From positions 186,001 through 250,000 of the forward strand of contig CAWIVH010000013.1 in NCBI GenBank assembly GCA_963839475.1: 64,000 bases of DNA, in the 5' to 3' direction. The notes under the pieces were generated by a model. That model was given only the letters and a program-made list of their open reading frames with translations, searched no databases and was not told where the DNA came from. A program made the translations under genes and the position numbers. Positions 52,131 through 62,600 of this stretch are shown here, piece by piece. Source of the DNA: CAWIVH01 sp963839475 (GTDB taxonomy: Bacteria; Acidobacteriota; UBA6911). Positions within the stretch are counted from its first letter, which is position 1. Every line of letters starts with the position of its first letter.

Positions 52131-52958
52131 ATGACCGAAGGGGCAGACAGCGGCAGCGCCATATCGATCCGGAACCTCGTGACTCGTTTTGGAGACCGGG
52201 AGATCCTGAAGGGCGTAAGCCTTGATATTCGGCGGGGCGAAACTTTTGTCATTCTCGGCGGCAGCGGGTGCGGAAAATCCACCCTCCTCCGACATATCGT
52301 AGGACTGGAACATCCGACAGGCGGGGCGATCCTGATTCAGGGGAAAGACATCACCCGGCTGCCGGAGGCGGAATTCAATGAACTGCGCAAGAAGATCGGC
52401 ATGGCGTTTCAGAACTCGGCGTTGTTCAACTCGATGAGTGTGGGGGAAAACGTTGCCTTGCCCTTGCAGGAACATACAAAGCTCGAGGATTCTACGATCC
52501 AGATAATGACGCGCATCAAGCTCGAACAGGTTGGGCTCTCGGGTTTCGAATCCTTCATGCCCTCGCAGTTGAGCGGGGGGATGCGCAAACGCGCCGGGAT
52601 TGCGAGAGCGCTCGCGATGGATCCCGAGATTCTCCTTTTCGATGAGCCGTCGGCTGGCCTGGATCCAATTATCGCCGCCGGTATTGACAATCTGATCCTG
52701 AAGTTGAAGAAGGCATTCCGGATGACCATCGTCCTGGTCACGCACGAACTGGCGAGTGCATTTTTGCTGGCTGACCGTATGGCGATGCTGGATAAAGGGA
52801 AAATCCTTTTTATCGGAACACCGGAGGAAATACGTCGGTGCACGATGCCCAGGGTGCGGCAATTTCTGGACCGCCAGGCAGATGAAGAGGCCCAGGACGT
52901 GGAACAGTATCTGAAAAATCTCACCCGTGAAACCGGATCTGCCGGGGACATGGGATAA
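52131..52958 (+). CDS. mlaF: MlaF-type ABC transporter ATPase
   Basis: A 275-residue cytoplasmic ATPase. Walker A GGSGCGKST, signature LSGGMRKRAGI, Walker B ILLFDEPSAGLDP and the H-loop LVTHEL are intact. The MlaF-specific extension at the C-terminus (IGTPEEIRRCTMPRVRQFLDRQADEEAQ) is present. It powers the MlaE permease. An AAGTGA-like upstream sequence gives only a weak ribosome-binding site. Confidence 0.93.
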   Translation: MTEGADSGSAISIRNLVTRFGDREILKGVSLDIRRGETFVILGGSGCGKSTLLRHIVGLEHPTGGAILIQGKDITRLPEAEFNELRKKIGMAFQNSALFNSMSVGENVALPLQEHTKLEDSTIQIMTRIKLEQVGLSGFESFMPSQLSGGMRKRAGIARALAMDPEILLFDEPSAGLDPIIAAGIDNLILKLKKAFRMTIVLVTHELASAFLLADRMAMLDKGKILFIGTPEEIRRCTMPRVRQFLDRQADEEAQDVEQYLKNLTRETGSAGDMG

Positions 52959-53032
52959 ATCGGACCCCGGCGGGGATGTCCGGAACCGGACAGCCTCTGT
53001 GCCGGCGCATCCAGGAAAGTAGCGGTCAGGCA

Positions 53033-54031
53033 ATGGCGAAACGAGGCGATGAAGCAAAGGTCGGACTGGTGGTGTTGATGGTCGGCACAATCATCATCGC
53101 CACCGTGTTCACCATGCTGCACTACAATCCTTTCCAGCTGACCAGAGATGACTACAAGATCAAGCTGAGATTTGCCGGCGGGCTCGAAAGGGACAGCATA
53201 GTGCGGTTTGGAGGAATGAAACGGGGGAAGGTGACCGGGGTGAACATCTCCTCGGACGGTACTTCGGTGATCGAGGTGGACATCAGTCTCCAGAAGGGAA
53301 CCCCGGTCAGGGTGGGTAGCGTGGCACGGCTGGCATCTCTCAATGCCCTCGGCGAAAACTACATTGAAATCAGCCCGGGGCCGGACACCTTACCTCTCCT
53401 GGAACCGGGTAGGCAGATCCCTTCCGAAGAGACCCCGGCTTTCAGTGAGCTGCTCACCAAAATGAGCGCACTCTCCGAGGATGCCAAGCGGCTGATAACC
53501 GACGTCAATCGGAACCTGAACCGGATCTCGGACAGTGCCGATACCCTGCTCGGCAACTTGAATGAAATCAGCGGGCCACGCAACCGTCAATCGCTTTCCG
53601 CAGCCCTCGATAACGCGAACGGGGCCCTGGCCAATGCCAACAATCTGATCACGCGTACCAGCCCCAAAATCGATGCCATCGCGTCCAACCTGCTGACCAC
53701 TTCGGAAAAGCTGCCTCCGCTCATGGAGCGGGTCAACGAAACCACTCAAAAGGTGAACACGCTGGTCGATCGCCTGGATGCCGTAATAGTTGAAAACCGG
53801 CCTCAACTGAAGAAGGACATTGAAGCGTTGGAATTGGCCTTGACGGATGCCCGCAAGCTCATGGCCGACTTTTCGGTAATCCTGGAGAATAACCGCGACG
53901 AGATTGATGCCATCCTGGAGAATTTCCGCCGCAGCTCGGAGAACATGCAGGAGTTCACCCGGACCATCAAGGAGAAGCCGTACAGCTTGATCCGCGTCAA
54001 GGGGAGCCCCGACCGCAAAGTGCCGAAATAA
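53033..54031 (+). CDS. mlaD: MCE/MlaD-family substrate-binding protein
   Basis: A 332-residue membrane-anchored protein. One N-terminal TM helix (VGLVVLMVGTIIIATVFTML) is followed by an MCE domain: YKIKLRFAGGLERDSIVRFGGMKRGKVTGV, then SVARLASLNALGENYIEISPG. The remaining 190 residues are a long helical region with Asn/Asp/Leu heptads (SDSADTLLGNLNEISG, NNLITRTSPKIDAIASNLLTTSEKLP), typical of MlaD proteins that build tubes or bridges. ATG 53033 is chosen because it begins at the TM helix. It binds phospholipids for the MlaE/F system. Confidence 0.9.
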   Translation: MAKRGDEAKVGLVVLMVGTIIIATVFTMLHYNPFQLTRDDYKIKLRFAGGLERDSIVRFGGMKRGKVTGVNISSDGTSVIEVDISLQKGTPVRVGSVARLASLNALGENYIEISPGPDTLPLLEPGRQIPSEETPAFSELLTKMSALSEDAKRLITDVNRNLNRISDSADTLLGNLNEISGPRNRQSLSAALDNANGALANANNLITRTSPKIDAIASNLLTTSEKLPPLMERVNETTQKVNTLVDRLDAVIVENRPQLKKDIEALELALTDARKLMADFSVILENNRDEIDAILENFRRSSENMQEFTRTIKEKPYSLIRVKGSPDRKVPK

Positions 54032-54089
54032 CTCGATACGGGGATTCCCGTCCCGCGCCGGGGGGCATCCTCAGATGGGGGAATACGCT

Positions 54090-54689
54090 ATGATCCGAGA
54101 TACCGGGCGCCGCATGCGGTTTCTAATCCTACTGGCTTTGTGCGCCTGTGGCCTGCCGAAAACACGCTATTACAACATGGAATTGCCGAATGCCCCGAAA
54201 GCCACCGGTACAGTCGTCGCGCGCCAATTGACGGTTCAACGATTCCGCGCGGACCAGATGCTCATGGATGATCGCATCATGTACCGGGAGAGTCCCGCGG
54301 AGGTGAATTTCTATGAATATCACCGCTGGGCCAATCCTCCCGTGGAATTGGCGACACAGTATGTCGCCCGCCGATTAAGGGACAGCGGAGCCTTTGCGCG
54401 CGTAACTTCGAACGGTGATGGAGCGCCTGCCGACCTGATTCTTCAGGGGCGTCTGTTACGGTTCGAAGAGGTTGACCGGGGAAAGGAGGTGTTGGTGGCG
54501 TTTGCCCTGGAGCTCGAGCTGCTCGATGCCAAAACCCGCGTATCCATTTGGCGTGAAGAGGGAGAATGCCTCCGTCCCGTGGCCTCGCGGGACATGGCCG
54601 GTGTGGTTCGAGGGCTGTACGACTGTATGGATGAAGTTTGCGGCCGCCTCCTTATTTCGATGCAGGAAAGCGCTCGAAAAATGAAGTGA
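54090..54689 (+). CDS. ABC-type transport auxiliary lipoprotein (PqiC/DUF330-like)
   Basis: A 199-residue lipoprotein. The signal ends in LLALCACGLPKTRYYNM, where the second Cys is the probable lipid-modified residue; the sequence from KTRYYNMEL onward, with FRADQMLMDDRIMYRESPAEVNFYEYHRWANPPVELATQYVARRL, matches the transport auxiliary lipoprotein family found beside MCE/Mla genes. ATG 54090 is preceded by GGGGGA at seven bases; ATG 54075 also works. It would sit in the outer membrane as a partner of the MlaD complex. Confidence 0.85.
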   Translation: MIRDTGRRMRFLILLALCACGLPKTRYYNMELPNAPKATGTVVARQLTVQRFRADQMLMDDRIMYRESPAEVNFYEYHRWANPPVELATQYVARRLRDSGAFARVTSNGDGAPADLILQGRLLRFEEVDRGKEVLVAFALELELLDAKTRVSIWREEGECLRPVASRDMAGVVRGLYDCMDEVCGRLLISMQESARKMK

Positions 54690-54751
54690 TTGGCGAAAAG
54701 TGCCGATGTGTGGTCCTCCATCGCTCCTATTGGATTGAGCCAAGGAATAAT

Positions 54752-55408
54752 ATGCCGATTACCGATGTTGAATTTGCCATGAATCCCGATCCCCGATGCG
54801 CGTGCGTCTTATTGCTCGACACCTCTGCCTCCATGGCGGGAGAGCCGATACAAGCCTTGAATTCCAGTTTGATTGCCTTTCAAGAGGATCTCCAGGAGGA
54901 TCCGCTCGCCCGGCGGAGGGTGGAAATTGCGCTGATAACTTTTGGCAACGGCGGAGTCGTCAAGGTCCACGAATTCTCACCGGCCGGTGAATTCCGTGCC
55001 CCCAGACTGGAGGCCAACGGAACCACACCTATGGGCGAGGCCATAAACCTGGCCCTGGATCTGGTCCGAGACCGAAAAGGCGAATACAAGCGCAACGGAA
55101 TTGCCTATTACCAACCCTGGGTGTTCATGATTACGGACGGAGCGCCCGATCCCGGAAGTCCGTGGCAGGAGGCAGCCAGACGGATTCAATCGGAAATGTC
55201 CTCGAAATCCTTGCTATTTTTTGCCGTCGGGGTGGGGGGCGCGGACATGAAAATACTAGCCCAAATCACGCCTCGAGCCCTGACTCTTGATGGACTGAAA
55301 TTCAGGGAACTTTTCTTATGGCTCTCCCAAAGTCAAAAGCGGGTTTCAGGGAGCAAACCGGGGGAACAGACTGCCCTCCCGGCGATCACCTTCGGGTCCC
55401 CAGTGTGA
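54752..55408 (+). CDS. TerY-like von Willebrand A domain protein
   Basis: A 218-residue cytoplasmic vWA protein. The metal-ion-dependent adhesion site is visible: DTSAS (LLLDTSASMAGEP) at the N-terminus, a Thr in NGTTPMGEA and an Asp in MITDGAPDPG. The family pairs with a PP2C phosphatase and a kinase in tellurium-resistance-type (TerY-P) triads. ATG 54752 has AAGGAA five to six bases upstream. It starts 62 bases after the lipoprotein gene and ends four bases before the phosphatase start. Confidence 0.88.
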   Translation: MPITDVEFAMNPDPRCACVLLLDTSASMAGEPIQALNSSLIAFQEDLQEDPLARRRVEIALITFGNGGVVKVHEFSPAGEFRAPRLEANGTTPMGEAINLALDLVRDRKGEYKRNGIAYYQPWVFMITDGAPDPGSPWQEAARRIQSEMSSKSLLFFAVGVGGADMKILAQITPRALTLDGLKFRELFLWLSQSQKRVSGSKPGEQTALPAITFGSPV

Positions 55409-55412
55409 TGCT

Positions 55413-56201
55413 ATGGCCGAAGCCAAAGAGCGGTGGAAACTAATCGGCTCTTCCGTCGCAGGAACCAGCCATGCGGCGGCCGGGATTCCCTGTCAGGACG
55501 CTCACGCGTATGAGTTGCTTGAGGATGATACGCTCCTGGCGGCGGTCGCGGATGGCGCTGGTTCCGCAAAATATGCCGGGCAGGGAGCTTCCCTGGCGGT
55601 GCAGTCTGCGGTCGAGTACTTGAGCCGGAACCTGCAATCAGGTAAGCCTGCATCCGCAAATCTGGGCATAGGCCTCCTGAGAGAATGTGTAATGCACGTA
55701 CGAGCTCGCTTGAAAGACAATGCTCTCAAGTATTCGGAGGATACCGGCCTGAAGGTGCGATTGGATGATTTTGCCGCCACCCTTCTGATAGTTTTTGTCA
55801 CTGACGCCTTTCTTGGAGCGGCACAGATCGGTGATGGCGCCACGGTATATAGGGAGCGCACGGGAACGCTCGTAGTCGCCTGCAAGCCGGAGCACGGGGA
55901 GTACCTGAACGAGACCTGTTTCATCACATCCCAAGATTTCGAAAACCGTTGTCAATTGGCCTGTACTCCAAGTGGAAGCATTAACGCCTTGTCGATGTTC
56001 AGTGACGGACTACAAATGCTGGCTCTGAATTATCGGGATTATTCGGCGCATGGGCCTTTTTTCAATCCTCTTTTCAAATATGCCGAAGCAAGGCAAGCCT
56101 GTGTAGAGGAGCTGCATCAATTCCTGGTTTCAGATCGAGTCTGTGCACATTCCGACGATGACAAGACCCTTATACTCGCAGTTCGCACCCCGGTCGGCTG
56201 A
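55413..56201 (+). CDS. PP2C-family serine/threonine phosphatase
   Basis: A 262-residue phosphatase. The metal-binding Asp residues are visible: CQDAHAYEL, VADGAGSAKY, QIGDGATVYR, FSDGL and SDDDKTLIL. The family removes phosphate from Ser/Thr using two Mn/Mg ions. It starts four bases after the vWA gene and two bases before the kinase gene, so all three are co-translated. It probably reverses the phosphorylation done by the kinase that follows. Confidence 0.88.
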   Translation: MAEAKERWKLIGSSVAGTSHAAAGIPCQDAHAYELLEDDTLLAAVADGAGSAKYAGQGASLAVQSAVEYLSRNLQSGKPASANLGIGLLRECVMHVRARLKDNALKYSEDTGLKVRLDDFAATLLIVFVTDAFLGAAQIGDGATVYRERTGTLVVACKPEHGEYLNETCFITSQDFENRCQLACTPSGSINALSMFSDGLQMLALNYRDYSAHGPFFNPLFKYAEARQACVEELHQFLVSDRVCAHSDDDKTLILAVRTPVG

Positions 56202-56203
56202 AA

Positions 56204-58537
56204 ATGATAATACTGGATCCCAGCGGGAAGGATGTCCCCCTCGGGCAAAAGCTTGGCGGCGGCGGCGAAGCGGAAATCTTCGAGGTATCCGATCAACCTC
56301 GGGTGGTCGCGAAGATCTACAGGAAACCGACCCGGTTTCATGAATCCAAGCTGCAGGCAATGATCGCAAGCCTGCCCATCGATCCGACGCTGCATCTCGG
56401 CCATGCGACGATTTGCTGGCCGACGTCATTGCTTTACAACCAGTCCGGAACTTGTGCGGGATTTCTCATGCCTCGGGTCGACACATCGACCCATGTGCCG
56501 GCACTGAAAATTTATAATCCGAAGGACAGACAGGGCGTTTCCCTGAATATCACCTGGAAATATATCATCCGGACGGCTGGGAACATCGCGTCGGCGGTTG
56601 AAGCCATTCACCTCCAGCATCACGTCATTGGCGATTTCAACGAGAGCAACATTTTGGTCGCCAACAATGCGCTGGTTACCCTGGTGGATTGCGACTCGAT
56701 GCAGGTCCATGATCCGCTGAAAGGTGTCATTTACCGGTGTCTTGTTGGGAAGCCGGATTTTACTCCCCCGGAGCTGCAGGGCTACGAATTCGCCAAGGTA
56801 GACCGGTGCGCAGCCCACGACAACTTCGGGCTGGCGGTTATCATTTTCCTTCTGCTCATGGAAGGAACTCATCCATTTAACGGTGTATGGAGGCATAAGG
56901 GCGATCCGCCGGTGTTGGAGGAGAGGATCGGTCACGGCATATCACCTTATGCCGGGGATGAGGATGTAAGTTTCACGCCGTCCGCCCCGCCGTTCGAGAT
57001 ACTACCTCCGCACATCGTTGCCCTCATCACCCGATGCTTCAAGGAAGGGCATCGAAATCCCTCTCTCCGGCCGCCTCCCGCGGAATGGAAAACCGCGCTC
57101 GCCGAGTTGGAGGAAAACCTGGCACAATGCCCAGACAGTGTCCGGCACCTCTACAGCAATCACTTGCCGGTTTGCCCGTGGTGTGAGCGTAAGGTGATTC
57201 TCGGGGGCATCGATCCCTACCCGATCCACCCCCAACAATTACCATCAAGAGTCCCGAGTGCCCACGCGGGCTCGAATCCTGCGCCAGCAGACCCGTCTAA
57301 CATTCTGCCCAGCGCTAATATTCCGATGTGGCGCCGGCCCAGGGTTAAAAGACTATTCATAGGTATCAGCGCGGCGCTCTTTGCCACCTTGCTATGGCTT
57401 TGGATTCGAAACCCCTTGAAAGAACTCTGGATGGCGCTTGACGTTGCTTCGATTTTTTATCCGCCTCCCGTTTTGCGGCTTACTCCTCTTACTGCATGCA
57501 CGGGGCTGGATTCCACCGGAGCGCCCGTCGGAATCTCCGACACTTTCACGCTGTCCCAAGTCCAGAAAACCGGGATCATGGTCATTCTCAACTACTCCAA
57601 CGCCATTCCTCAAAAAAACAGCTTCCAGGTTCGCTGGAAGATCGAGGGTAAAACCTATGAGTCGACACTTCACAAGTTCGAACAGAAGGCTGACTTCATC
57701 CACCTGAACCTGGGAAAGAGTCTGCCGGCTGGAAGCCACACCATTGAATTCCTGGTGGATGGAAAGGTGGAAGCTACCGCATCCATTACCATCCTACCCT
57801 CACCTGATACCGGGGTGAGTACGAAAGGACCGCGCACCAAGCCGCCCGCTGCAATTCCATCTCCTGGGGCAGTCAAGGGTGCTGCTGAAGAATTGAGCGA
57901 GAGCGCTCCTGCCGATGTCCGGAAGGCGGATTCGCCGCCGATGGTTAAAGACGCGGGTGAGGGCGTGGCAATCCAGGTGCCGCCGGAGAAGTCAGTTACC
58001 TATAAAGCCAGACACTGGCATGGCATTGGGAGCTGCTCGGGAGATCTAACGCTGACTTCTCGGAGTATCGAATTCACGTCGGAACAACATGCCTTTAAAT
58101 ACGAACATGCCGAGGTCCGGGTTCATGATGATGCATTGCGGGACCCACGAGGAAAGGATTGGCGCTTCTCCATCCAGGGGCTCGAAGCTTCAGAGCTGTT
58201 GGACAAGTGGAGGCGCGGGGAGCTCTTCCCCGGATCGCCAAATAACGAGGTAACTGCCGCCAAATCCCCGAAGGCGCCCGAAGAATCCTCCATGAGGATT
58301 TTTAAAGCCAAACACAAGCATCGTTTTGGCAGTTGCCAGGGAGAGCTCAAACTGACCGGCAATAGCCTGGAGTTTTCCTCCCCACAGCATTACGTTAAAT
58401 ACGATATCCAGAAGGTTGTCGTCGACGGCGACGGAGTGGACGATCAAAGCGGGAGATCCTGGCATTTTGAGATTCCGGGAGAGGATGCCGGGCAAATCCT
58501 GCGCCTGTGGAAAGGCGGCAAAATCTTTAATAAATAG
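56204..58537 (+). CDS. Membrane protein kinase of a TerY-type triad with a duplicated C-terminal module
   Basis: A 777-residue protein. Residues about 10-300 form a divergent protein kinase: Gly loop LGGGGEAEIFE, the ATP Lys in VVAKIYRK, catalytic loop VIGDFNESNILV (GD in place of HRD), and LVDCDS instead of DFG. A CPWC half zinc ribbon follows (Cys324, Cys327), then one TM helix (about 384-404), a beta domain (about 430-540), a Pro-rich linker, and two copies of an ~80-residue module. Copy 1 (from 598) and copy 2 (from 697) share KAxHxHxxGSCxGxLxLTxxSxEFxSxQHxxKY, resembling PH-like domains. Starts two bases after PP2C. The domains after the TM probably face the periplasm; the ligand is unknown. 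Confidence 0.82.
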   Translation: MIILDPSGKDVPLGQKLGGGGEAEIFEVSDQPRVVAKIYRKPTRFHESKLQAMIASLPIDPTLHLGHATICWPTSLLYNQSGTCAGFLMPRVDTSTHVPALKIYNPKDRQGVSLNITWKYIIRTAGNIASAVEAIHLQHHVIGDFNESNILVANNALVTLVDCDSMQVHDPLKGVIYRCLVGKPDFTPPELQGYEFAKVDRCAAHDNFGLAVIIFLLLMEGTHPFNGVWRHKGDPPVLEERIGHGISPYAGDEDVSFTPSAPPFEILPPHIVALITRCFKEGHRNPSLRPPPAEWKTALAELEENLAQCPDSVRHLYSNHLPVCPWCERKVILGGIDPYPIHPQQLPSRVPSAHAGSNPAPADPSNILPSANIPMWRRPRVKRLFIGISAALFATLLWLWIRNPLKELWMALDVASIFYPPPVLRLTPLTACTGLDSTGAPVGISDTFTLSQVQKTGIMVILNYSNAIPQKNSFQVRWKIEGKTYESTLHKFEQKADFIHLNLGKSLPAGSHTIEFLVDGKVEATASITILPSPDTGVSTKGPRTKPPAAIPSPGAVKGAAEELSESAPADVRKADSPPMVKDAGEGVAIQVPPEKSVTYKARHWHGIGSCSGDLTLTSRSIEFTSEQHAFKYEHAEVRVHDDALRDPRGKDWRFSIQGLEASELLDKWRRGELFPGSPNNEVTAAKSPKAPEESSMRIFKAKHKHRFGSCQGELKLTGNSLEFSSPQHYVKYDIQKVVVDGDGVDDQSGRSWHFEIPGEDAGQILRLWKGGKIFNK

Positions 58538-58895
58538 AAAGCCGGTCTCGAATCCTGATCGGAAGATCGTCACAGCCTGATATCGCGCTCGGACGCGAAC
58601 GCAGTGACACGGGCGCGGGTAGCGGCCGGAACCTATGGCTTCGAATACTGTAAAACCTGTATTTGAATTGCGAATTCGGCCGATAAGTCTTATGATCGGA
58701 AGGGATAAAGCGTCTCCCCCCGGAGAGAAGGTTTGGCGCTCAAGATTGAAAATTCAGCGGCCTGATTCCGAAAGGATTCCTAAGCCCGCTGCAGATCATG
58801 CCCGTACAGAGCGCCTGTGGGCTGCGCGCGCGGAGTTTTCGATCTCTGATGCGCGGTGGCGTATATTACCCTCATTATCGAAAACAGGTGTTTCC
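58538..58895. other. Intergenic region, 358 bases
   Basis: No gene is supported; an in-frame extension of the outer-membrane barrel upstream of 58896 is not preceded by a ribosome-binding site. A TATATT sequence at 58862-58867 could be the -10 of the barrel gene, with only a poor -35. The motif GATCGGAAG occurs twice. Confidence 0.45.
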
Positions 58896-59597
58896 ATGAG
58901 ACTATTTGCCCGGATACTTGTTGCAGCGCTTGCTTTTATCCTTCTGATACCGTTTGCCCAGGCACAGCGCAAAGAGAAAAGATACCGCTTTGAATTCTTT
59001 GGCGGGGTCAGCGCTCCGCTTGATAAAAACTTTACCGTGGGTTATCCGCAATCAACCACTTCGTTCAAGGGAACTCATGAGTTTTCGCTTGGAGCGCAGG
59101 GTGGCGCAAGGATCGGAATGGATGGGGGCCGGCATTGGGGGATTGATTATGCCTACAGTTACGGACAAAACAACAGCCAGATCGTCACGCCCTACGGCCA
59201 CTTTTCCCTGAACAATCGCATTCATCAGGCTTCGAGCAGCGTGCTCTTTTACCCATGGAGCCTGGAGCGGCATACCGTATTGCCTTACCTGACCGCCGGT
59301 GTCGGCGCGACCTTTGTCACGCTTCCACACGACACGGTGACCGCTTCAATAAACCCGTACGGGCCTGGATTGGGCCAGCTCGAGAACGAAATTATTTTCG
59401 CCTTCAACGCGGGCGGTGGCGTTCGCTTCCGCCTGAACGAGCGTTACGGCATCAGGCTGGACGCACGCGACTATATGAGCCGGCCGCTCCGCTATGGTCT
59501 GCCCCAGTCCTCTGCGGATCCCAATGCAGTGGTTTTGCCGGTCAGCGGCATATTTCACCAGATCGGCGGATCGATCGGATTTGTAGTGTACTTTTGA
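58896..59597 (+). CDS. Outer-membrane beta-barrel protein
   Basis: A 233-residue protein with a signal peptide (RLFARILVAALAFILLIPFAQA) and about eight amphipathic strands, e.g. YRFEFFGGVSAP, FSLGAQGGARIG, WGIDYAYSYG, FNAGGGVRFRL and the last strand IGGSIGFVVYF, ending in the C-terminal aromatic Phe expected for BAM substrates. This fits an OmpW/OmpX-like small barrel with the ligand unknown. ATG 58896 has AGGTG five bases upstream. It is followed 59 bases later by the long TIG-repeat gene. Confidence 0.82.
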   Translation: MRLFARILVAALAFILLIPFAQAQRKEKRYRFEFFGGVSAPLDKNFTVGYPQSTTSFKGTHEFSLGAQGGARIGMDGGRHWGIDYAYSYGQNNSQIVTPYGHFSLNNRIHQASSSVLFYPWSLERHTVLPYLTAGVGATFVTLPHDTVTASINPYGPGLGQLENEIIFAFNAGGGVRFRLNERYGIRLDARDYMSRPLRYGLPQSSADPNAVVLPVSGIFHQIGGSIGFVVYF

Positions 59598-59656
59598 GAT
59601 TTCCAGATCCTCCGCGAAGTACGGAACGCATCGATACCTAAGTATGGAGTTGAGCT

Positions 59657-62600
59657 ATGTGCCATCTTAATAGCGGAAGTAAATCAGAGTGGAACAAGCA
59701 CCAGCAAATCATCCTGTTGCTTTGCCTGCTGGCCTGCGCCTCGTCGGATCTCTGGAGCCAATCCGCTGAAACTGGCTCAAACGCTTATTTTCCCCGTTTT
59801 GTCATTACGCAGAGCACTGACAGCCAGATAATGATTTTCAATCCTGGCATCACGGATGCGTCTGTCACGCTTTCAATCAATGGAACGGACGGCAGTCCCC
59901 TTGGCACTTCGGTCAAAATTACTGTTCCCGCGTTGGGCCAGGTTGTTCGGACCGGACAACAATTATTTGGTATCCAAGCCGATGCTTCGCTGCGTGTTTC
60001 CAGTTCAACTCCAGGGCTCATTTGCTATTACCAGACGCTCGATTCCAAGGGTAATTTCGTCGATGGGGCCGGCGCCCCGGAGGAAGCCACCAGTCTCATT
60101 TTCCCAGTCATGCCCGGCACAGCACCGGAGAAGGCCGAAATCGTTCTTCAGAACCGAAACGTTCGAAATGCCCTTATACAGGCCAGGCTCTGGAAACTGG
60201 ACGGCACCCTCATGGGAGAATCCCGGGTGCTTTTGGGCAGCCAATCCCATTACCGCGGAACGCTAAGAAGCCTTTTCTCTTCGGTCTCCGATTTTTCCGC
60301 CGCCTCGCACGTCACCACCGAATCCAGGGCGGCCAGGCTGATGACGGAGCCGCAGCCTGTGTTGGGTACCAGCATCGTTACAGGATTTCCTTCGCCCTCC
60401 AGCACTTTGGACGTTGCCGGCATCAACGCAATTACCCTGACTGAAGCCTCGAACGCAGGCGGATTTTCCCATTTCCGCATTGGCCTCCAGCATTTTTCCT
60501 ATTTGTCGATCGCCAATGTCGAACCGGCCGCCGTGGATGTCACCGTAAACGTTGTGGCCAGCAACGGTACAACGCTCGGCACCAAGAAAATAACCTTGCC
60601 GGCGAATGGCGGCTTGCGGCAGCCGCTGGAGAGCCTATTCCCGTCTTTGGTTTCCGTCGAAAAGGAAGGGTGGCTTTTTTTGCAGGCACAGGGCCGCTTA
60701 GGGGCAGCCCTGATTCATGGCATCCGCGATCTGGGATCGTTGGCGGTGATTCCTCTGCAGCGGACACCCCAGCTTGGATTCGCTTTTCCTCAAGTCGTGC
60801 TGGGATCCGGATTATATACCGAGCTCAGCCTGGCGAACCCGGGACCCAATCCGGCATACGCGGACATTTACATCGTGAGCCCGGACGGATCGACCCTGGC
60901 AAGCACCCAAATCGTCCTGCCGGCGGCGAAGGGTATCTCGCAGCGTCTGGAGCAAATCCTGCCTGAACTGACAGCGGTTTCGGGAGGTGTTCTGTTTATC
61001 CGTTCCACCGAGCCCTTGTTCGCCAATTCGACAATCTGGGCCGAAAACGGCAGGACCGCATCGAGCTTTGTTGCGCAGCCAGCACCTTCCTATGTGCCGG
61101 GACCGCTGAAGGTGTTCGCTGTGACGGGAAAGGTGACTTTAAACGAAAGGCCTGCCAAGGATTTCAACGTCCTTCTTACTGGAGCCTCTGCCGTCACAAA
61201 AACCGTGCGTGATGACGGAGTATACGTTTTTAGCGACCTGCCGGCGGGGAAGTATTCCCTCGCTGTGGAAGAACCCGGATTTCAGTTCGTTCCGTCGCAG
61301 GTTTCGTTTGAATTGCGAACCGCGAGTAAAAGGCAGAATTTCGAGAGCATTATCCCCTCGAACTCGATCGTGATCCGAAACGCTTCGGTCAAGGTCGGCA
61401 GTGCCGACACCACCTTCACGGTTTACGGAAGTGATTTCAATACGACCTCGCAGGCCTACGTCGGGGTGGTCCGGCTCCATACAACTTATGTCGATCCCTG
61501 GACTCTGCAGGTGCTGGTTCCTGCTTATCAGCTTACCGAGCCAGCTCGTCTGGATATATTCATTGCCACCAACGAATCGAGCTCAAACCGTCGCGTCACC
61601 TCCCGTTATCCTGTCTGGGTCTATCAAGACAAGCCGGTACTCACCAGCGTCCAGACGAATGGCTTTATGCTGGAAGGGCGGGGGGAGGCAACGGTTACTC
61701 TCCAGGGGGCAGGATTTCTACCGGGGGCTACCGTAACCGTGAATGGCAGCAGCACCGGCATCCTGATCCTCAGCTTTAGCGACAACAAGATTGTGGCTTC
61801 AGTTCCGGCTCAATATTTTCAGAGAGCGGGTGAATACCCGGTAACCGTGGTGAACCATAATCCGGTCCAGGCAGAATCCAATCTTCAAGTTTTAACCGTC
61901 TACCGCTTTGATTCCATTACCTTCACCAACCCTTCCGCTATAAAAGTTGGCAGCGCCGACACTCCCATTGAGATCTATGGGAGGGATTTTAACAAAACCT
62001 CACAGGCCTATATCGGTACGGTGAGACTGGAATCCAGCCCTGTGGATTCCGGACTGGTCCAGGCCGTAATTCCCGCCTATATGCTTACAGAGGCGGTGGA
62101 ACTTCGGCTTCAGGTGATTACCAATCCCGGGCCGAACCAGGAGGTGAGTAACGCATACCTTATCTACGTTTACAGGGAAAGTCTCACGCTGACCGGTGTT
62201 GAAACGAACGGTTATTTGCTGGAGGGCAGGGGCGGGACCACGATCATCCTTCATGGATCAGGATTTCTCCCCGGCGCGAAGGTATTGATAAATAGAAGCA
62301 GCACAGGCATCGGAATCAGGAGCCTCGACGAAACCACAATCGTGGCAGATGTGCCGGCTCCATTCTTCAAGAAGGCCGGGGTATACCCGGTCGTAGTGGT
62401 TAATCCTTACCCGAAAAATCTGGAATCTAATACCCTGCTTTTGACGGTATACAGCTTTGATCCCGATACCTTTACCCGTCCGTCTGCCGTGGAGGTAAAG
62501 AGCGGCGATACAACGATCGAAATCTATGGGAAGGATTTCGGCCCGACTTCTCGCGCCTACGTCGATCTGGTGCGACTGGAAACGACCTACGTGGATTCAG

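Noticed and set aside
58635..58895. Upstream extension of the beta-barrel gene
   Set aside because: Would place 87 residues of charged sequence before a clear signal peptide; ATG 58896 has its own ribosome-binding site.
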